Under the pieces are notes generated by a model. The model worked only from the letters and a program-made list of their open reading frames with translations. It was not told where the DNA came from and made no database searches. A stretch of DNA of 64,000 nucleotides from Caenimonas sedimenti (GTDB lineage: Bacteria; Pseudomonadota; Gammaproteobacteria; Burkholderiales; Burkholderiaceae_C), in NCBI RefSeq assembly GCF_007833165.1, contig NZ_VOBQ01000006.1, forward strand, positions 1-64,000, given 5' to 3'. Positions 28,794 through 39,159 of this stretch are shown in pieces; position 1 is the stretch's first letter, and each line of letters opens with the position of its first letter. A program made the position numbers and the translations under genes.

Positions 28794-29449
28794 TGGACCT
28801 GGACCGACACTTCCACGCCCTCTTCGGTCGCGAAGGTCGCGGCCACCGGGCTGAAATGCCGGCGGTGGTGCACGCAGGGGCCATGCACGCGCAGGGCCTC
28901 CAGGTGTTCCGGCGTACCGTAGCCCTTGTGCGCCGCGAATCCGTATTGCGGAAATTCCTCGTGCAGCTGCTTCAGCATGCGGTCGCGCGTCACCTTGGCG
29001 ATGATGGATGCGGCGGAGATCGATTTCACCTTGGCATCGCCGCCGATCACGGCTTCCGACAGCACGTCGAGCGCCGGCAGCCTGTTGCCGTCAACCAGCA
29101 CCTTGATCGGCTTGAGGCGCAGGCCTTCGACCGCGCGCCGCATCGCGAGCATGGTGGCGTGCAGGATGTTCAGGCTGTCGATCTCGCCGACGCTCGCCTC
29201 GCCCACCGCGCAGCACAGGGCCTTCTCGCGGATCATGTCGAACAGGCGGTCGCGCTGCAGCGGGGTCAGCACCTTCGAATCGGCCAGGCCCCGGATGCGC
29301 TTGCTGTCGTCGAGGATCACGGCCGCCGCGACGACCGGGCCGGCCAGCGGCCCGCGGCCGGCCTCGTCCACCCCCGCCATCAGGCCGACCGGGTCCCAGT
29401 CCAGCCGCTTCTGCTTCTGTTCAGCGCGAGAGGACTTTTTCGATGGCAT
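28790..29449 (-). CDS. rnhB: Ribonuclease HII
   Basis: RnhB cuts RNA in RNA-DNA hybrids and single ribonucleotides in DNA. The 219-aa chain has the catalytic Asp-Glu in [14 protein letters not shown] near residue 27, VLVDGN with the third acidic residue, [14 protein letters not shown], and the family end motif [26 protein letters not shown]. The basic N terminus ([17 protein letters not shown]) is an extension of about 20 residues. It overlaps lpxB by 29 bases, the usual lpxB-rnhB arrangement. Confidence 0.95.
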   Translation of the reverse strand: MPSKKSSRAEQKQKRLDWDPVGLMAGVDEAGRGPLAGPVVAAAVILDDSKRIRGLADSKVLTPLQRDRLFDMIREKALCCAVGEASVGEIDSLNILHATMLAMRRAVEGLRLKPIKVLVDGNRLPALDVLSEAVIGGDAKVKSISAASIIAKVTRDRMLKQLHEEFPQYGFAAHKGYGTPEHLEALRVHGPCVHHRRHFSPVAATFATEEGVEVSVQVQ

Positions 29450-30557
29450 CGGCGGCTCGTTGGGAGGTATCGCGTTCGAGGAGCGTGTGGAGCGTCCGGA
29501 ATTTCTCCCGCACGGCCACCATTCTGGCAGGCGCCTCGAACCATTCCAACAGCGCCGCAGCCAGGGACTCGGGATTCGCGTTGGCCTGCAGCAACTCCGG
29601 CACCACGAATTCCCCGCACAGGATGTTCGGCAGGCCGATCCACGGCTGCAGCCGGCGCGGCTGCATCAGCGCGTAGGTGAGCCAGTTCATGTGGTACGCG
29701 ATCACCATGGGCCGCTGGAACAGCGCGGCTTCCAGCGTGGCCGTGCCGCTGGCCACCAGCGCGACGTCGCACGCGGCCAGGGCGGCATGGGAGTGGCCGT
29801 CGACGATGCGCAGGTTGCGCAGCCCGCCGGCGGTCCTGGCGGCCGCCTCGATGCGCGGGCGCAGGCCGGGCACGGCCGGCACCACGAAATGCAGTTGGGG
29901 CCGCGCCCGCTGCAGCAGCTCGGCCGCCTGGAGGAAGCGCCCGGCCAGCGATGCGACCTCGGACACCCGGCTGCCCGGCAGCAGGGTCACCACCTCGGCA
30001 TCGGGCGGCAGCCCGAGGCGCACCCGCGCGGCGTCCTTGTCCGGCTCCTTCGGGATGACGTTGGCGAGCGGATGCCCGACATAAGTGGCGGGGATGCCGT
30101 GCTTCGCCAGCAGTTCCGGCTCGAACGGGAAGATGCACAGCACGTGGTCGCAGCTGCGGCGGATCTTCTCCACCCGCTTGCCGCGCCAGGCCCAGATCGA
30201 TGGGCAGACGAAATGCACGACCTTGCCGCCGCGCGCCTTCAGGTCCGCTTCCAGGTCCAGATTGAAATCCGGCGCGTCGACGCCGATGAAGACATCCGGG
30301 GGATCCGCCAGCAGCCTGTCCCTCAGGGCCGTCCGGATGCCGATGATTTCGCGGTAGTGCTTCAGCACCTCGACATAACCGCGCACGGCGAGCTTCGAGC
30401 TGGGCCACCAGGCCTCGAACCCCTGCCCCTCCATCGCCGGCCCGCCGATGCCGAACGAGGTGAGGTCCGGCCAGCGCCCACGCATCCCCTGCAGCAACAG
30501 CCCGGCGAGCAGGTCGCCCGAAGCTTCACCGGCGACCAGCGCCACCCGGGGCTTCAT
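29421..30557 (-). CDS. lpxB: Lipid-A-disaccharide synthase
   Basis: LpxB condenses UDP-2,3-diacylglucosamine with lipid X to give the lipid A disaccharide at the inner face of the cytoplasmic membrane (GT19). The 378-aa chain opens with [16 protein letters not shown], followed by [69 protein letters not shown] and [12 protein letters not shown], all in the family order. The ATG overlaps the lpxA stop by four bases. Confidence 0.97.
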   Translation of the reverse strand: MKPRVALVAGEASGDLLAGLLLQGMRGRWPDLTSFGIGGPAMEGQGFEAWWPSSKLAVRGYVEVLKHYREIIGIRTALRDRLLADPPDVFIGVDAPDFNLDLEADLKARGGKVVHFVCPSIWAWRGKRVEKIRRSCDHVLCIFPFEPELLAKHGIPATYVGHPLANVIPKEPDKDAARVRLGLPPDAEVVTLLPGSRVSEVASLAGRFLQAAELLQRARPQLHFVVPAVPGLRPRIEAAARTAGGLRNLRIVDGHSHAALAACDVALVASGTATLEAALFQRPMVIAYHMNWLTYALMQPRRLQPWIGLPNILCGEFVVPELLQANANPESLAAALLEWFEAPARMVAVREKFRTLHTLLERDTSQRAADAIEKVLSR

Positions 30558-31342
30558 CGAATGATGCCGCGCCCGGGAACCGCCAGGAAATCCAGCATCG
30601 TCTGCACGTCAGGCTGGACCTCCGGTTCATCCAGTCCCAGTTGGGCGATGCGCTCGCAGGCCTGCTCCAGCGTGAGGCCGTCGCGGTACAGCGCCTTGTG
30701 CATCCGCTTCACGGCCGTGACGCGCGCGGGCGAGAAACCGCGGCGCCGCAGGCCCTCGAAATTCATGGATCGCGGCCGGGCCGGCTTGCCGTCGCTCATC
30801 ACGAACGGCGGCTGGTCGGCCAGCAGCACGCTGGCCAGGCCCGTGAAGCCGTGGGCGCCGACGCGCACGAACTGGTGCACGTTGGTGAAGCCGCCGAAGA
30901 TGACCCAGTCGTCCACCACCACGTGCCCCGCGAGCTGGGTGTTGTTGGCGAAGGTGGTGTGGTTGCCGATGACGCAGTCATGCGCCAGGTGGACGTACGC
31001 CATCATCCAGTTGTCGTTGCCGAGCCGGGTGGCGCCGCCGCCGCCGGGGGTGCCGATGTTGAACGTGGTGAACTCGCGGATGGTGTTGCGGTCGCCGATG
31101 ACCAGTTCGCCGGGCTCTCCGTCGTACTTCTTGTCCTGCGGGATGGCGCCGAGCGAGGCGAACTGGAAAATCCGGTTGTCGCGGCCGATGGTCGTGTGGC
31201 CTTCGATCACCACATGGCCGGCGACCTTGGTGCCGGCCGCGATCTTCACGTGCGGGCCGATCAGCGTGTACGGACCGACCTCCACCGTGCTGTCGAGCTC
31301 GGCGTGGGGATCGACGATGGCGGTGGGATGGATGCCAGGCAC
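30554..31342 (-). CDS. lpxA: Acyl-ACP--UDP-N-acetylglucosamine O-acyltransferase
   Basis: LpxA transfers a hydroxyacyl chain to UDP-GlcNAc, the first step of lipid A synthesis. It is a left-handed parallel beta-helix of hexapeptide repeats starting at [13 protein letters not shown], with the catalytic His in [14 protein letters not shown] and the C-terminal helical domain [15 protein letters not shown] start it at GTG 31342: this gives 262 aa, exactly the family length, with GAGAGG about seven bases upstream and 17 bases after fabZ. A GTG at 31384 would add 14 residues that overlap fabZ. Confidence 0.95.
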   Translation of the reverse strand: MPGIHPTAIVDPHAELDSTVEVGPYTLIGPHVKIAAGTKVAGHVVIEGHTTIGRDNRIFQFASLGAIPQDKKYDGEPGELVIGDRNTIREFTTFNIGTPGGGGATRLGNDNWMMAYVHLAHDCVIGNHTTFANNTQLAGHVVVDDWVIFGGFTNVHQFVRVGAHGFTGLASVLLADQPPFVMSDGKPARPRSMNFEGLRRRGFSPARVTAVKRMHKALYRDGLTLEQACERIAQLGLDEPEVQPDVQTMLDFLAVPGRGIIR

Positions 31343-31359
31343 TGTCGCCCTCTCCCCGC

Positions 31360-31803
31360 TCAGGCCACTGTGCGCATGGTGCACATGAGTTCGGCTTCGC
31401 AGGCCAGGTCGGGCCCCACGCGGGCTTCGCCCTTGAACTTGTAGATGCCGGACTTCGCGCGCAGCAGGCTCACGTCCATCACCAGCTGGTCGCCCGGTTC
31501 CACCGGGCGCTTGAACCGCGCCGCATCGATCCCGGCAAAGTAATAGACCGATTTCTCGTTGGGCATGACGCCGGCCGTGGCGAACGACAGCAGGGCCGCC
31601 GTCTGCGCCATGGCTTCCAGCATCAGCACGCCGGGCATCACCGGCCGGTGCGGGAAATGGCCCATGAAGAATGGTTCGTTGATGGTGACGTTCTTGATCG
31701 CGCGGATGGTCTTGCCGGTCTCGATGGAGATCACCCGGTCGACCATCAGGAACGGGTAGCGGTGCGGCAGCTGCTTGAGGATCTCGTGGATGTCCATCGT
31801 CAT
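31360..31803 (-). CDS. fabZ: 3-hydroxyacyl-ACP dehydratase FabZ
   Basis: FabZ dehydrates 3-hydroxyacyl-ACP in fatty-acid elongation and competes with LpxA for hydroxymyristoyl-ACP, which explains the clustering. The 147-aa hot-dog-fold chain has [32 protein letters not shown] (catalytic His in the GHFP turn) and the catalytic Glu in [11 protein letters not shown]. The ATG overlaps the lpxD stop by four bases and has GGAG eight bases upstream. Confidence 0.97.
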   Translation of the reverse strand: MTMDIHEILKQLPHRYPFLMVDRVISIETGKTIRAIKNVTINEPFFMGHFPHRPVMPGVLMLEAMAQTAALLSFATAGVMPNEKSVYYFAGIDAARFKRPVEPGDQLVMDVSLLRAKSGIYKFKGEARVGPDLACEAELMCTMRTVA

Positions 31804-32768
31804 TGTTTTTTCTCCAGGGCCTTCAGGCGCTCGCGCAGGCCGTGCAGCTGCTTGAGCGTCGCGGCGTTCTTTTCCCAGGCCGCATTGTCGTCGATGGGAA
31901 AGATGCCGGTGTACAGGCCGGGCTTCAGGATCGAGCGCGCGACGAAGGAGCCGGCCGAGACGTTCACCCGGTCGGCCAGCGTCAGGTGCCCGAGGATCAT
32001 CGCGGCGCCACCGATCGTGCAATGCGCGCCGATATTGGCGCTGCCCGCGATGCCCACGCAGCCGGCGATGGCGGTGTGCCGGCCGATCCGGCAGTTGTGC
32101 CCGACCTGGATCAGGTTGTCGAGTTTCACGCCGTCCTCGATGACCGTGTCGGCCAGCGCCCCGCGGTCGATGCAGGTGTTGGCTCCGATATCCACGTCGT
32201 TGCCGATGCGGACGGCCCCGAGCTGCTCGATCTTTTCCCAGGCGCCTGCGTGCGGCGCGAAGCCGAAGCCGTCGGCGCCGATCACCACGCCCGGATGCAG
32301 CACGCAGCGATCCCCGATCACGCAGTCTTCGCTGACCACCACGCGCGCCTTGAGCACGGTGTCGCGGCCGATGCGCGCACCCCGCTCCACCACGCAATGC
32401 GGGCCGATGCGCACGCCGGCCGCGATCTCCGCTTCCGGGTCGACGACCGCGCTGGGATGGATGGCCGGGCCGGCTGGCCGCGAGTGCTCGCGCTTCCACA
32501 GCTGCGTGAGCCGGGCGAAGTAGAGGTAGGGGTCGTCCGCCACGATGCAGGCGCCGCGAGCCAGCGCCTGGTCTTTCGACGCCGGCCCGACGATGACGCA
32601 GGCCGCGCGTGAGCTGTCGAGCTGCTGGCGGTACTTGGGATTGCTGAGGAAGCTCAGCTGGTCGGGTTCAGCGGCTTCCAGCGGTGCCAGGCCGCGGATT
32701 TCGAGCGTCGCATCACCGTGCAACTCGCCGCCCAACGCAGCGACGATGGAGCCGAGTGGCAGCGCCAC
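31800..32768 (-). CDS. lpxD: UDP-3-O-acylglucosamine N-acyltransferase
   Basis: LpxD adds the second hydroxyacyl chain (N-linked) to UDP-3-O-acylglucosamine. The N-terminal uridine-binding domain ([20 protein letters not shown]) is followed by hexapeptide repeats such as [16 protein letters not shown] and [20 protein letters not shown], with the catalytic His in [10 protein letters not shown] and a C-terminal helix rich in Lys and Leu. The start is GTG with AGGA eight bases upstream, 10 bases after skp. 322 aa. Confidence 0.96.
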   Translation of the reverse strand: MALPLGSIVAALGGELHGDATLEIRGLAPLEAAEPDQLSFLSNPKYRQQLDSSRAACVIVGPASKDQALARGACIVADDPYLYFARLTQLWKREHSRPAGPAIHPSAVVDPEAEIAAGVRIGPHCVVERGARIGRDTVLKARVVVSEDCVIGDRCVLHPGVVIGADGFGFAPHAGAWEKIEQLGAVRIGNDVDIGANTCIDRGALADTVIEDGVKLDNLIQVGHNCRIGRHTAIAGCVGIAGSANIGAHCTIGGAAMILGHLTLADRVNVSAGSFVARSILKPGLYTGIFPIDDNAAWEKNAATLKQLHGLRERLKALEKKQ

Positions 32769-32778
32769 GAGCGGCTTC

Positions 32779-33288
32779 CTAGCGGACGGTGTTGAGCGCG
32801 CGGATCACCTTGTCGGTGATGTCGTGCTTGGGGTTGATGTAGACCGCTTCCTGCAGGATCAGGTCGTACTTTTCCTGCTCGGCCACCTGCTTCACCACCC
32901 GATTGGCGCGCTCCAGCACCTGCTGGAGCTCCTCGTTCTTGCGGGAATTCAGGTCTTCCTGGAACTCGCGGCGCTTGCGCTGGAATTCGCGGTCCTGGTC
33001 GATCAGCGTCTTCTGGCGCGCCCCGCGCTGGGCCTCGGGCAGGGTCGGCGCCTCGCGTTCGAACTTCTCGGACGCCGCCTTCAGGCTGCTGCCGAGCTCG
33101 TTCAGCTCCTTTTCGCGGCGCGCGAATTCCTGCTCGAGCTTGGCCTGGGAGGCCTTCGCGGTATTGGCCTCCCGGAAGATGCGGTCGGTGTTGACGAAGC
33201 CGACGCGGAAATCCTGGGCTTGCGCGCCGGTCGCGAGCACGGACACGCCCAGCACCAAACCGAGAAGAAAACGTCGCTCAGGCGTCAT
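32779..33288 (-). CDS. skp: Periplasmic chaperone Skp/OmpH
   Basis: Skp holds unfolded outer-membrane proteins in the periplasm. A signal peptide ([19 protein letters not shown], cleavage near residue 24) is followed by [13 protein letters not shown] and a long charged coiled coil (about residues 40-135; [28 protein letters not shown]), which forms the trimer tentacles. It ends in the beta-strand [19 protein letters not shown]. The ATG overlaps the bamA stop by one base (TGATG). 169 aa. Confidence 0.94.
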   Translation of the reverse strand: MTPERRFLLGLVLGVSVLATGAQAQDFRVGFVNTDRIFREANTAKASQAKLEQEFARREKELNELGSSLKAASEKFEREAPTLPEAQRGARQKTLIDQDREFQRKRREFQEDLNSRKNEELQQVLERANRVVKQVAEQEKYDLILQEAVYINPKHDITDKVIRALNTVR

Positions 33289-35582
33289 CAGAAGGAGGTT
33301 CCGATCTGGAATTGCACGTGCTGGATTCTATCGCCAGGCTTCTTGCGGACCGGCTGAGCCAGCGCGATGCGCAACGGGCCGATGGGGGACAGCCACGAGA
33401 GGCCGATGCCCACGGAGGCACGCAGCTCGTCGAAAGTGACCTTGTCGTGCTCGCCGAAGACGTTGCCGACGTCGACGAAGCCGAACATGCGCAGGGTGCG
33501 GTCGTTGCCGGCGCCCGGGAACGGCGCGAGCACCTCCGCGTTGAGGGTGATCTTCTTCGGGCCGCCCACGGTGGACCCGGTGACGTCCTTCGGGCCCAGG
33601 GTGCCCTGGTCGAAACCACGGACCGAGCCGAGGCCGCCGGAATAGAAGTGCTTGAACACCGGGAACGGCCGGCCGCTCATGCCCCGGCCCCAGCCGACCT
33701 CGCCGTTGAAGGCGGCGGTGTACTGCTTGTTGATGGGGAAGTAGTGCTGGTACTGGTAGTTCGCGCGGACGTAGCGGGCATCGCCCGCGACGCCGAGTTC
33801 GGTGGCGAGGCGCTGGTAGCGGCCCTTGGTCGGCACCAGGGAACTGTCGCGGTCGTCGCGGGACCAGCCGATGGACAGGGGGACCGATGTCGTCGCGTAG
33901 CCCAGCCTCTCGGCATACGCCAGGTAGGTCGCGGGGATGTTGGTGCCCGGCTTGATCTCGGTGCGCTCGAGGCTGCCGCCGAAGAACACCGTGTCGACTT
34001 CGCTGAAGGGAATGCCGAAGCGCAAACCCACGCCCGAGGTGATCAGCTGGTAGTTGCCGCCCTGGTCGTCATAGGGCCGCGACGAGCGGTAGTAGATGTC
34101 GAATGAACGCGAGATGCCGTCGGCCGTGAAGTAAGGGTCGACCGAGTTGAAGACCAGGGTGCGGTTGTATTTGCTGGTGTTCACCTCGACGCCGAGGTAG
34201 TTGCCCGAGCCCAGGGCGTTTTCCTGCTTGACGGAGAACGACAGGGCCAGCTTCTCGGCGCTGGAGAAACCGGCGCCCACCTGCAGGCTGCCGGTGGGCT
34301 TCTCGACGACGTTGACGTTCAGGTCGACCTGGTCCGGCGCACCCGGCACATCGCTCGTTTCGACGTTGACCTCGCGGAAGAAGCCCAGGCGGTCGAGGCG
34401 GTCGCGCGAGAGCTTGATGCGCTCGCCGTCGTACCAGCTCGACTCGAACTGCCGGAATTCGCGGCGAACCACTTCGTCGCGGGTGCGGTTGTTGCCGGCG
34501 ATGTTGATGCGGCGCACGTAGGCCCGGCGCGAAGGCTCGGCGGCCAGCACGAACGACACCCGGTTGTTGGCGCGGTCGATCTCGGGCCGGGCCTCGACCT
34601 GCGCAAAGGCGTAGCCGAAATTGCCGAAGTACTCGGTGAACGCCTTGGTGGTCTCGGTCACCTGGTCGGCGTTGTAGGGCTCGCCCGGACGGATCTTGAT
34701 CAGAGTCTTGAACTCGTCGTCCTTGCTCAGGTAGTCGCCTTCCAGCCGGACGCTGGACACCACGTAGCGTTCACCTTCGGTGACGTTGATCGTGATGCTG
34801 ATTTCCTGCTTGTTGGGCGAGATCGCGACCTGCGTGGAATCGATCCGGAATTCGAGGAAGCCGCGCTGCAGGTAGTAGGAGCGCAGCGCCTCCAGGTCGG
34901 CATTGAGCTTGGCGCGCGAGTAGCGGTCGGATTTGGTGTACCAGGAGAGCCAGCCCCCCGTGTCGAGGTCGAACAGGCCCTTGAGCGTGCCCTCGTTGAA
35001 CGACTTGTTGCCGACGATGCGGATGTCGTGGATGCGTGCCGGTTCGCCCTCGGTCACCGTGAAGGTGAGGTTGACGCGGTTGCGCTCGATCGGCGTGACG
35101 GTGGTCAGCACCTCCGCGCCGTACAGGCTGCGGTTGATGTACTGGCGCTTGAGTTCCTGCTCGGCGCGGTCGGCCAGGGCCTGGTCGTACGGCCGGCCCT
35201 CGGTCAGGCCGATTTCGCGCAGGGCCTTCTTCAAGGTGTCCTTGTCGAACTCGCGGGCGCCGACGAAGTCGACGTCGGCCACGGTCGGCCGCTCTTCCAC
35301 GATGACGATCAGCACGTCACCGTTGACCTCGAGGCGGACGTCCTTGAACAGGCCCAGCCCGAAGAGCGCCCGGATCGCGGCCGAGCCCTTCTCGTCGTTG
35401 TACTGGTCGCCCACCCGGAACGGCAGCGAGCCGAAGATGGTGCCCGGCTCGACGCGCTGCAGCCCCTCGACCCGGATGTCGCGCACCGTGAACGGATCGA
35501 CCGCCCAGCTGTTGGCCGCGAAGGCCATCGCGATCACAGCCGAGACGGTGCGCGCGCGGAAGCGCTTGAATTGTTTCTTCAT
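33288..35582 (-). CDS. bamA: Outer membrane protein assembly factor BamA
   Basis: BamA is the essential Omp85 pore that inserts beta-barrel proteins. The chain is 764 aa. The signal peptide ends in MAFAANSWA; five POTRA domains follow from FTVRDIRVEGLQRVEPGTIF to about residue 420. The 16-stranded barrel includes the L6 motif region GGLGSVRGFDQGTLGP and the end LRIALAQPVR...IQFQIGTSF-type strand with terminal Phe. I start at ATG 35582 because an upstream in-frame ATG (35648) adds 22 residues in front of a normal signal peptide. The 58 bases between rseP and this start are very GC-rich and carry no good ribosome binding site. Confidence 0.96.
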   Translation of the reverse strand: MKKQFKRFRARTVSAVIAMAFAANSWAVDPFTVRDIRVEGLQRVEPGTIFGSLPFRVGDQYNDEKGSAAIRALFGLGLFKDVRLEVNGDVLIVIVEERPTVADVDFVGAREFDKDTLKKALREIGLTEGRPYDQALADRAEQELKRQYINRSLYGAEVLTTVTPIERNRVNLTFTVTEGEPARIHDIRIVGNKSFNEGTLKGLFDLDTGGWLSWYTKSDRYSRAKLNADLEALRSYYLQRGFLEFRIDSTQVAISPNKQEISITINVTEGERYVVSSVRLEGDYLSKDDEFKTLIKIRPGEPYNADQVTETTKAFTEYFGNFGYAFAQVEARPEIDRANNRVSFVLAAEPSRRAYVRRINIAGNNRTRDEVVRREFRQFESSWYDGERIKLSRDRLDRLGFFREVNVETSDVPGAPDQVDLNVNVVEKPTGSLQVGAGFSSAEKLALSFSVKQENALGSGNYLGVEVNTSKYNRTLVFNSVDPYFTADGISRSFDIYYRSSRPYDDQGGNYQLITSGVGLRFGIPFSEVDTVFFGGSLERTEIKPGTNIPATYLAYAERLGYATTSVPLSIGWSRDDRDSSLVPTKGRYQRLATELGVAGDARYVRANYQYQHYFPINKQYTAAFNGEVGWGRGMSGRPFPVFKHFYSGGLGSVRGFDQGTLGPKDVTGSTVGGPKKITLNAEVLAPFPGAGNDRTLRMFGFVDVGNVFGEHDKVTFDELRASVGIGLSWLSPIGPLRIALAQPVRKKPGDRIQHVQFQIGTSF

Positions 35583-35640
35583 TGAATCAGTACCGCGCCG
35601 CGCCGCACCGTGCGACGGAAGCGGCTTTTTTCGGATTTTC

Positions 35641-37092
35641 TCAGCCAAAGAGTCGGGGGATGTATCTCGAGCCGTCGTTGAACAGTGCGATCGACATCAT
35701 CACCAGCAGCACCATCAGGCCACCGCGTTGCAGGCGTTCCATCCATTGCTCGGAAACAGCCTTGCCCGTGACGGCCTCCCAAAGATAATACATCAGGTGC
35801 CCACCGTCCAAGACGGGAATGGGCAGCAGGTTCAGCACGCCCAGGCTCACGCTGATCAGGGCCAGGTACATCAGGTACTGCGTCAGGCCCAGGCTCGCCG
35901 ACTTGCCGGCGTAGTCGGCGATGGTGACGGGGCCGCTCAGGTTCTTGAGCGATGCCTGGCCGATGATCATGCGGCCCATCATGCGGACCGTGAGCTCCGA
36001 CACTTCCCAGGTGCGCACCAGGCCGTTCCACAGGCCGTCGACGGGCCCGTGCCGCACCAGCACCATGGCGGGCGGTGCGCCGACGTAGGCCCCGATGCGC
36101 CCGAACGGCGGCGCGCCCTTCTCGGTGATGGGGTCGGGCGTGACCTCCAGGGCCAGCACGCGCCCGCCGCGGTCGATTTCCCACGTGGCGCGCAAGCCCA
36201 CGCCATCCTTGACCTGCGCCCGGATGTGGTCGCGCAACTGCTGCGCGTCGCCGACTTCCTTGCCGGCCACCTTGCGAACGACGTCACCCTTCTGCAACCC
36301 GGCGCGCTCGGCGGCGCCGCCTGCGGCGATGTCGCCGATCGCGGGCGGACTCCAGGGCGAAACGATGCCCACCTTGCGCAGCAGCTGCGCGTCGGCGTCC
36401 TTGGCGTCGATGCGGCTCAGGGGCAGCAGCAGGTGCCGGCCGCCCCGGTTGCCGGGCTCCGCCAGGCCGATGCGCAGGTCGCGGCCGTCGAGGGCACCGC
36501 GCGTGAGCAGCCAGCGCAGTTCCTCGAAGGACTGGATCGGCTCCATCGGGTCACCTTCGAAGCCCGCCCGCGCCACCGTCTCGCCGCCCTGCAGGCCGGC
36601 TTCGGCGGCGATGGATCCGGCGACCGGGGAGCCGAGGATCGGGCGCGGTTCGTCGATGCCGACCCAGTTGACCGCCGCATACAGCAGGATCGCCAGCAGC
36701 AGGTTCGCGATGGGTCCCGCCGCGACGATCGCGAAGCGGGAGCTGACCGGCTTGTGCTTGAACGAGTACGCTTCTTCGTCCGGCGTCACATCGGCCTCGT
36801 CGCCCTGCCCCACCATCTGGACATAGCCGGCCAGCGGGAACAGGCCGATCGCGAACACGGTGTTCTGGCCTTCCGGCTGCCGCTTGGGCGTCCATTCCAG
36901 GACCGGTTTGGCCAGGCGGTACATCAGCCGATGCCCCCAGCTCGCGCCTGGGAGCGGCACGGTGACCGGCAACGTGGCGATGCCGAACCTGCGGACGCGG
37001 ACGCCGCAGGCGACGGCGACCCGGTAGTGGCCGTATTCGTGGAACCCGATCAACACCGTGATGGCGACCACGAAAGCAAGGAGAGTAAGCAT
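35641..37092 (-). CDS. rseP: Site-2 zinc metalloprotease RseP
   Basis: RseP performs intramembrane cleavage of anti-sigma-E and of signal-peptide remnants. The zinc motif HEYGH is at residues 18-22 in TM1; the second metal segment is in NLLPIPVLDGGHL near the C terminus. Two PDZ domains lie between, the second containing GGAAERAGLQKGDVV. Four transmembrane segments are visible: at 1-20, about 120-142, about 405-425 and about 455-475. 483 aa. It is followed by bamA and preceded by dxr (15 bases), the normal order for proteobacteria. Confidence 0.96.
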   Translation of the reverse strand: MLTLLAFVVAITVLIGFHEYGHYRVAVACGVRVRRFGIATLPVTVPLPGASWGHRLMYRLAKPVLEWTPKRQPEGQNTVFAIGLFPLAGYVQMVGQGDEADVTPDEEAYSFKHKPVSSRFAIVAAGPIANLLLAILLYAAVNWVGIDEPRPILGSPVAGSIAAEAGLQGGETVARAGFEGDPMEPIQSFEELRWLLTRGALDGRDLRIGLAEPGNRGGRHLLLPLSRIDAKDADAQLLRKVGIVSPWSPPAIGDIAAGGAAERAGLQKGDVVRKVAGKEVGDAQQLRDHIRAQVKDGVGLRATWEIDRGGRVLALEVTPDPITEKGAPPFGRIGAYVGAPPAMVLVRHGPVDGLWNGLVRTWEVSELTVRMMGRMIIGQASLKNLSGPVTIADYAGKSASLGLTQYLMYLALISVSLGVLNLLPIPVLDGGHLMYYLWEAVTGKAVSEQWMERLQRGGLMVLLVMMSIALFNDGSRYIPRLFG

Positions 37093-37107
37093 CGGGATCC
37101 TCGGAAC

Positions 37108-38295
37108 TCAGGCGAAACGCAGGGTGGCGCCGACGGCGGCTTCCCGGGCCTGCGCGTCGAGCGCCAGCAGGTCCTGCAGCGACTGTGGGTTGGAGGTTGC
37201 GACGGCCGCCAAAGTTGCAAGGTTCACCGCATGGATCTGGTCGAAACGGATCCTGCGCTCGAGGAAGGCCGCGACACCGATTTCGTTGGCCGCGTTCAGG
37301 ATGGCGGTGGTGCCGGGCGCCGCCCGCAGGCTGTCCCACGCCAGTTGCAGGCCGGGGAAGCGCTCGCGATGCCCGCGCGAATCGAACGATTCGAAACTCA
37401 GGTCCGCCAGCCGGCTGAAGTCCAGCGATTGGGCACCGGACTCGACCCGGTCGGGCCAGGCGAGGCCGAAGGCGATCGGCACGCGCATGTCGGGCGTGCC
37501 CAGTTGCGCAACGACCGAAGTGTCCCGGTACTGCACCATCGAATGGATGACGCTCTGCGGATGCAGCACGACCTCCAGCCGTTCCGGCGGCAGGCCAAAC
37601 AGGAAGCGCGCCTCGATCACCTCCAGTGCCTTGTTCATCATGGTCGCGGAGTCCACCGAGATCTTGCGGCCCATCACCCAATTGGGATGCGCGCAGGCCT
37701 GCTCGGGCGTCACGTCGCGCAGGCGCGCAGGCTCCCAGGTCCGGAACGGGCCGCCGGAGGCGGTGAGGATGATCTTCTCGACGCGCGCGTCCCAGGTGGC
37801 GGGGTCCTCCGGCAGCGACTGGAAGATGGCGGAATGTTCGCTGTCGATCGGCAGGAGCTTCGCACCGCCTTGCCGCACGGCCTGCATGAACAGGTCGCCG
37901 CCGACGACCAGCGCTTCCTTGTTGGCGAGCAGCAGTTTCTTGCCGGCCCGAGCCGCCGCCAGGCAGGACGCGAGGCCGGCGGCACCGACGATGGAGGCCA
38001 TCACGGCATCCACTTCCTCGTGCGAGGCGATCTCTTCCAGCGCGGCCGGCGACGACAGGACGCGGGTCGGCAGGCCTTCCGCCTCGAGCCGCTGGGCCAG
38101 GGCCTGCGCCGCGGCCGGCTGCGCCATCACCGCGAAGCGCGGGCGGAACTGCGCGCATTGAGCGAGCATCTCCTCGACCTTCGACGACGCGCTCAGTGCG
38201 AACACCTCGAAGCGTTCCGGATGCCGCGCGATGACGTCGAGGGTGTTGGCGCCCACCGAGCCGGTCGAGCCGAGGACAGCGATTCTCTGCTTCAT
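37108..38295 (-). CDS. dxr: 1-deoxy-D-xylulose 5-phosphate reductoisomerase
   Basis: Dxr makes 2-C-methyl-erythritol 4-phosphate from DXP with NADPH, the committed step of the non-mevalonate pathway and the fosmidomycin target. The chain is 395 aa. It opens with RIAVLGSTGSVGANTLDV (NADPH loop), then LANKEALVVGG, the flexible loop PIDSEHSAIFQSL, TASGGPFRTW and NWVMGRKISVDSATMMNKALE. The ATG overlaps the cdsA stop by four bases. The isoprenoid steps uppS (39.2 kb), ispF and ispD (63.3 kb) are also in this window. Confidence 0.97.
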   Translation of the reverse strand: MKQRIAVLGSTGSVGANTLDVIARHPERFEVFALSASSKVEEMLAQCAQFRPRFAVMAQPAAAQALAQRLEAEGLPTRVLSSPAALEEIASHEEVDAVMASIVGAAGLASCLAAARAGKKLLLANKEALVVGGDLFMQAVRQGGAKLLPIDSEHSAIFQSLPEDPATWDARVEKIILTASGGPFRTWEPARLRDVTPEQACAHPNWVMGRKISVDSATMMNKALEVIEARFLFGLPPERLEVVLHPQSVIHSMVQYRDTSVVAQLGTPDMRVPIAFGLAWPDRVESGAQSLDFSRLADLSFESFDSRGHRERFPGLQLAWDSLRAAPGTTAILNAANEIGVAAFLERRIRFDQIHAVNLATLAAVATSNPQSLQDLLALDAQAREAAVGATLRFA

Positions 38296-39146
38296 TTCTG
38301 GGCCAGGGTGGCCAGCATCATCGCCAAGGGCAGCGTCGGCAGCAAGGCGTCGACGCGGTCCAGCACCCCGCCGTGCCCGGGCAGGAGCTGGCTCGAATCC
38401 TTGGCGCCGGCGCTGCGCTTGATGAGGGACTCGACCAGGTCGCCGACGACGCTCATCGCGGCCATGAAGGCGGCGGCGATCACCAGCACTGGCCAGCCCA
38501 GGCCGGCAAGCCGCGAATAGAGGCTGGGCACCTGCGCGCCGGCGGCGGCGTCGGCGAGGGTCCAGGCGATGGCCAGCACCAGCACGCCCGCCATGCCGCC
38601 CCAGACACCTTCCCAGCTCTTGCCGGGGCTGATGGCGGGCGCGAGCTTGCGCCTGGTGAACTTGAGCCCGAAGGCGCGGCCAGCGAAATAGGCAAAGATG
38701 TCGGCGACCCACACCAGCACCAGGACCGACAGCAGGAAGTTGATGCCGATGACGCGGGCCTGGGCCATCGCCAGCCAGGCCAGGGCCAGGGCCAGCACAC
38801 CGCCGATGATGCGGACGACCTGCGGGATGCGCGGCCAGCCGGGCACACCCGCCTTCACCAGCCAGGCGCCGGCCAGCACCCAGAGCGCGCCGGTGATGCT
38901 CCAGAGCAAAACGGAGGGACGTTGAGGCCAGCCCAGGGCCCATGCGGCGATGCAGAGCGCCAGCGTCGCCCCACCGAGCGCCAGGCTGGCGCCTTGCCCC
39001 AGCTGGTTCAGCTTGCCCCATTCCCAGCCACCCGCTGCGATCAGCACCAGCGTCACGATGAGGAACGGCTCCGGCGTCTTCCAGAACAGCGCCGGCAACA
39101 GGATCGCCAGCAGGACGACGGCGGTGATGACGCGCTGCTTCAGCAT
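38292..39146 (-). CDS. cdsA: Phosphatidate cytidylyltransferase
   Basis: CdsA forms CDP-diacylglycerol from phosphatidate and CTP, the branch point of phospholipid synthesis. The 284-aa chain is almost entirely membrane (about eight hydrophobic segments) and ends with the family signature starting SVVGDLVESLIKR and continuing to LPGHGGVLDRVDALL, in which the Asp residues bind magnesium. It lies 13 bases after uppS and overlaps dxr. Confidence 0.96.
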   Translation of the reverse strand: MLKQRVITAVVLLAILLPALFWKTPEPFLIVTLVLIAAGGWEWGKLNQLGQGASLALGGATLALCIAAWALGWPQRPSVLLWSITGALWVLAGAWLVKAGVPGWPRIPQVVRIIGGVLALALAWLAMAQARVIGINFLLSVLVLVWVADIFAYFAGRAFGLKFTRRKLAPAISPGKSWEGVWGGMAGVLVLAIAWTLADAAAGAQVPSLYSRLAGLGWPVLVIAAAFMAAMSVVGDLVESLIKRSAGAKDSSQLLPGHGGVLDRVDALLPTLPLAMMLATLAQK

Positions 39147-39159
39147 GGGCGGCCGGCCG